A stretch of 6,294 nt of DNA from Anaerolineales bacterium UBA2232. GTDB lineage: Bacteria; Chloroflexota; Anaerolineae; UBA2200. Under the pieces are notes generated by a model. It saw only the letters and a list, made by a program, of their open reading frames with translations. It was not told the origin of the DNA and did not search any database. Below, in pieces: positions 6,272 to 6,294 of this stretch (the stretch's first letter is position 1; each line of letters starts with the position of its first letter). Location of the stretch: assembly GCA_002348045.1 (NCBI GenBank), contig DDYO01000140.1, forward strand, positions 787 to 7,080, read 5' to 3'. The translations under genes were made by a program, and so were the position numbers.

Positions 6272-6294
6272 AAGGGGGCCTAGGCCCCCTTCTT
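6272..6294 (+). terminator. Rho-independent terminator at the end of the replication operon
   Basis: A perfect 20-base palindrome (6272-6291) has arms AAGGGGGCC and GGCCCCCTT around a central TA. It begins 2 bases after the primase-helicase stop. It is followed by TCTT at the window edge, so the T tract may continue beyond. Because it is symmetric, with A residues on the other side, it could also end transcription coming from the opposite direction. Confidence 0.85.

Overview
The window looks like part of the DNA-replication and early region of a double-stranded DNA bacteriophage or closely related prophage. All genes lie on the + strand and are tightly packed, with gaps or overlaps of 1 to 50 bases. 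Coding DNA is mostly around 60% GC, which suggests a GC-rich host, plausibly a proteobacterium such as a Burkholderiales or Pseudomonas relative. The host is an inference; no host-specific marker is visible.

Layout. Positions 1-327 carry the C-terminal end of an SNF2-type helicase that starts outside the window. Positions 335-1003 hold a gene of unknown function. Its first ~500 bases are markedly AT-richer than the flanks (about 47% GC by hand count), while its last ~165 bases return to phage-like GC. Its stop codon lies inside the -35 box of a perfect-consensus sigma70 promoter (TTGACA, 17 bases, TATAAT; 1000-1028), whose spacer carries a tandem 8-base repeat (ACGTTAGC twice). This promoter heads an operon of a conserved phage coiled-coil protein (1057-1464), a small acidic helical protein (1464-1736), and a four-cysteine protein with a low-complexity linker and acidic C-terminal tail that resembles a single-stranded-DNA-binding protein (1746-2729). 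A GC-rich hairpin (2740-2760) follows. Next come a small helix-turn-helix protein (2780-3187) and, overlapping its end, a roughly 1034-residue primase-helicase (3165-6269). That protein fuses an archaeo-eukaryotic primase (AEP/prim-pol) domain, a Cys/His cluster and a DUF927-type P-loop ATPase. A strong palindromic terminator closes the window.

Together the genes read as a replication module: remodelling helicase, probable SSB, primase-helicase and a DNA-binding regulator.

The least explained signal is the hexamer GTTAGC. It occurs seven times, always on the + strand and never as its complement, and all within the first 3 kb. Twice it forms an identically spaced pair GTTAGC-NN-GTTAGC: once inside the sigma70 promoter, and once inside the helix-turn-helix gene just ahead of a TATAGA. 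This suggests a phage-specific operator or replication signal. No RNA genes, CRISPR array or insertion sequence were seen, and no gene-free stretch exceeds 60 bases.
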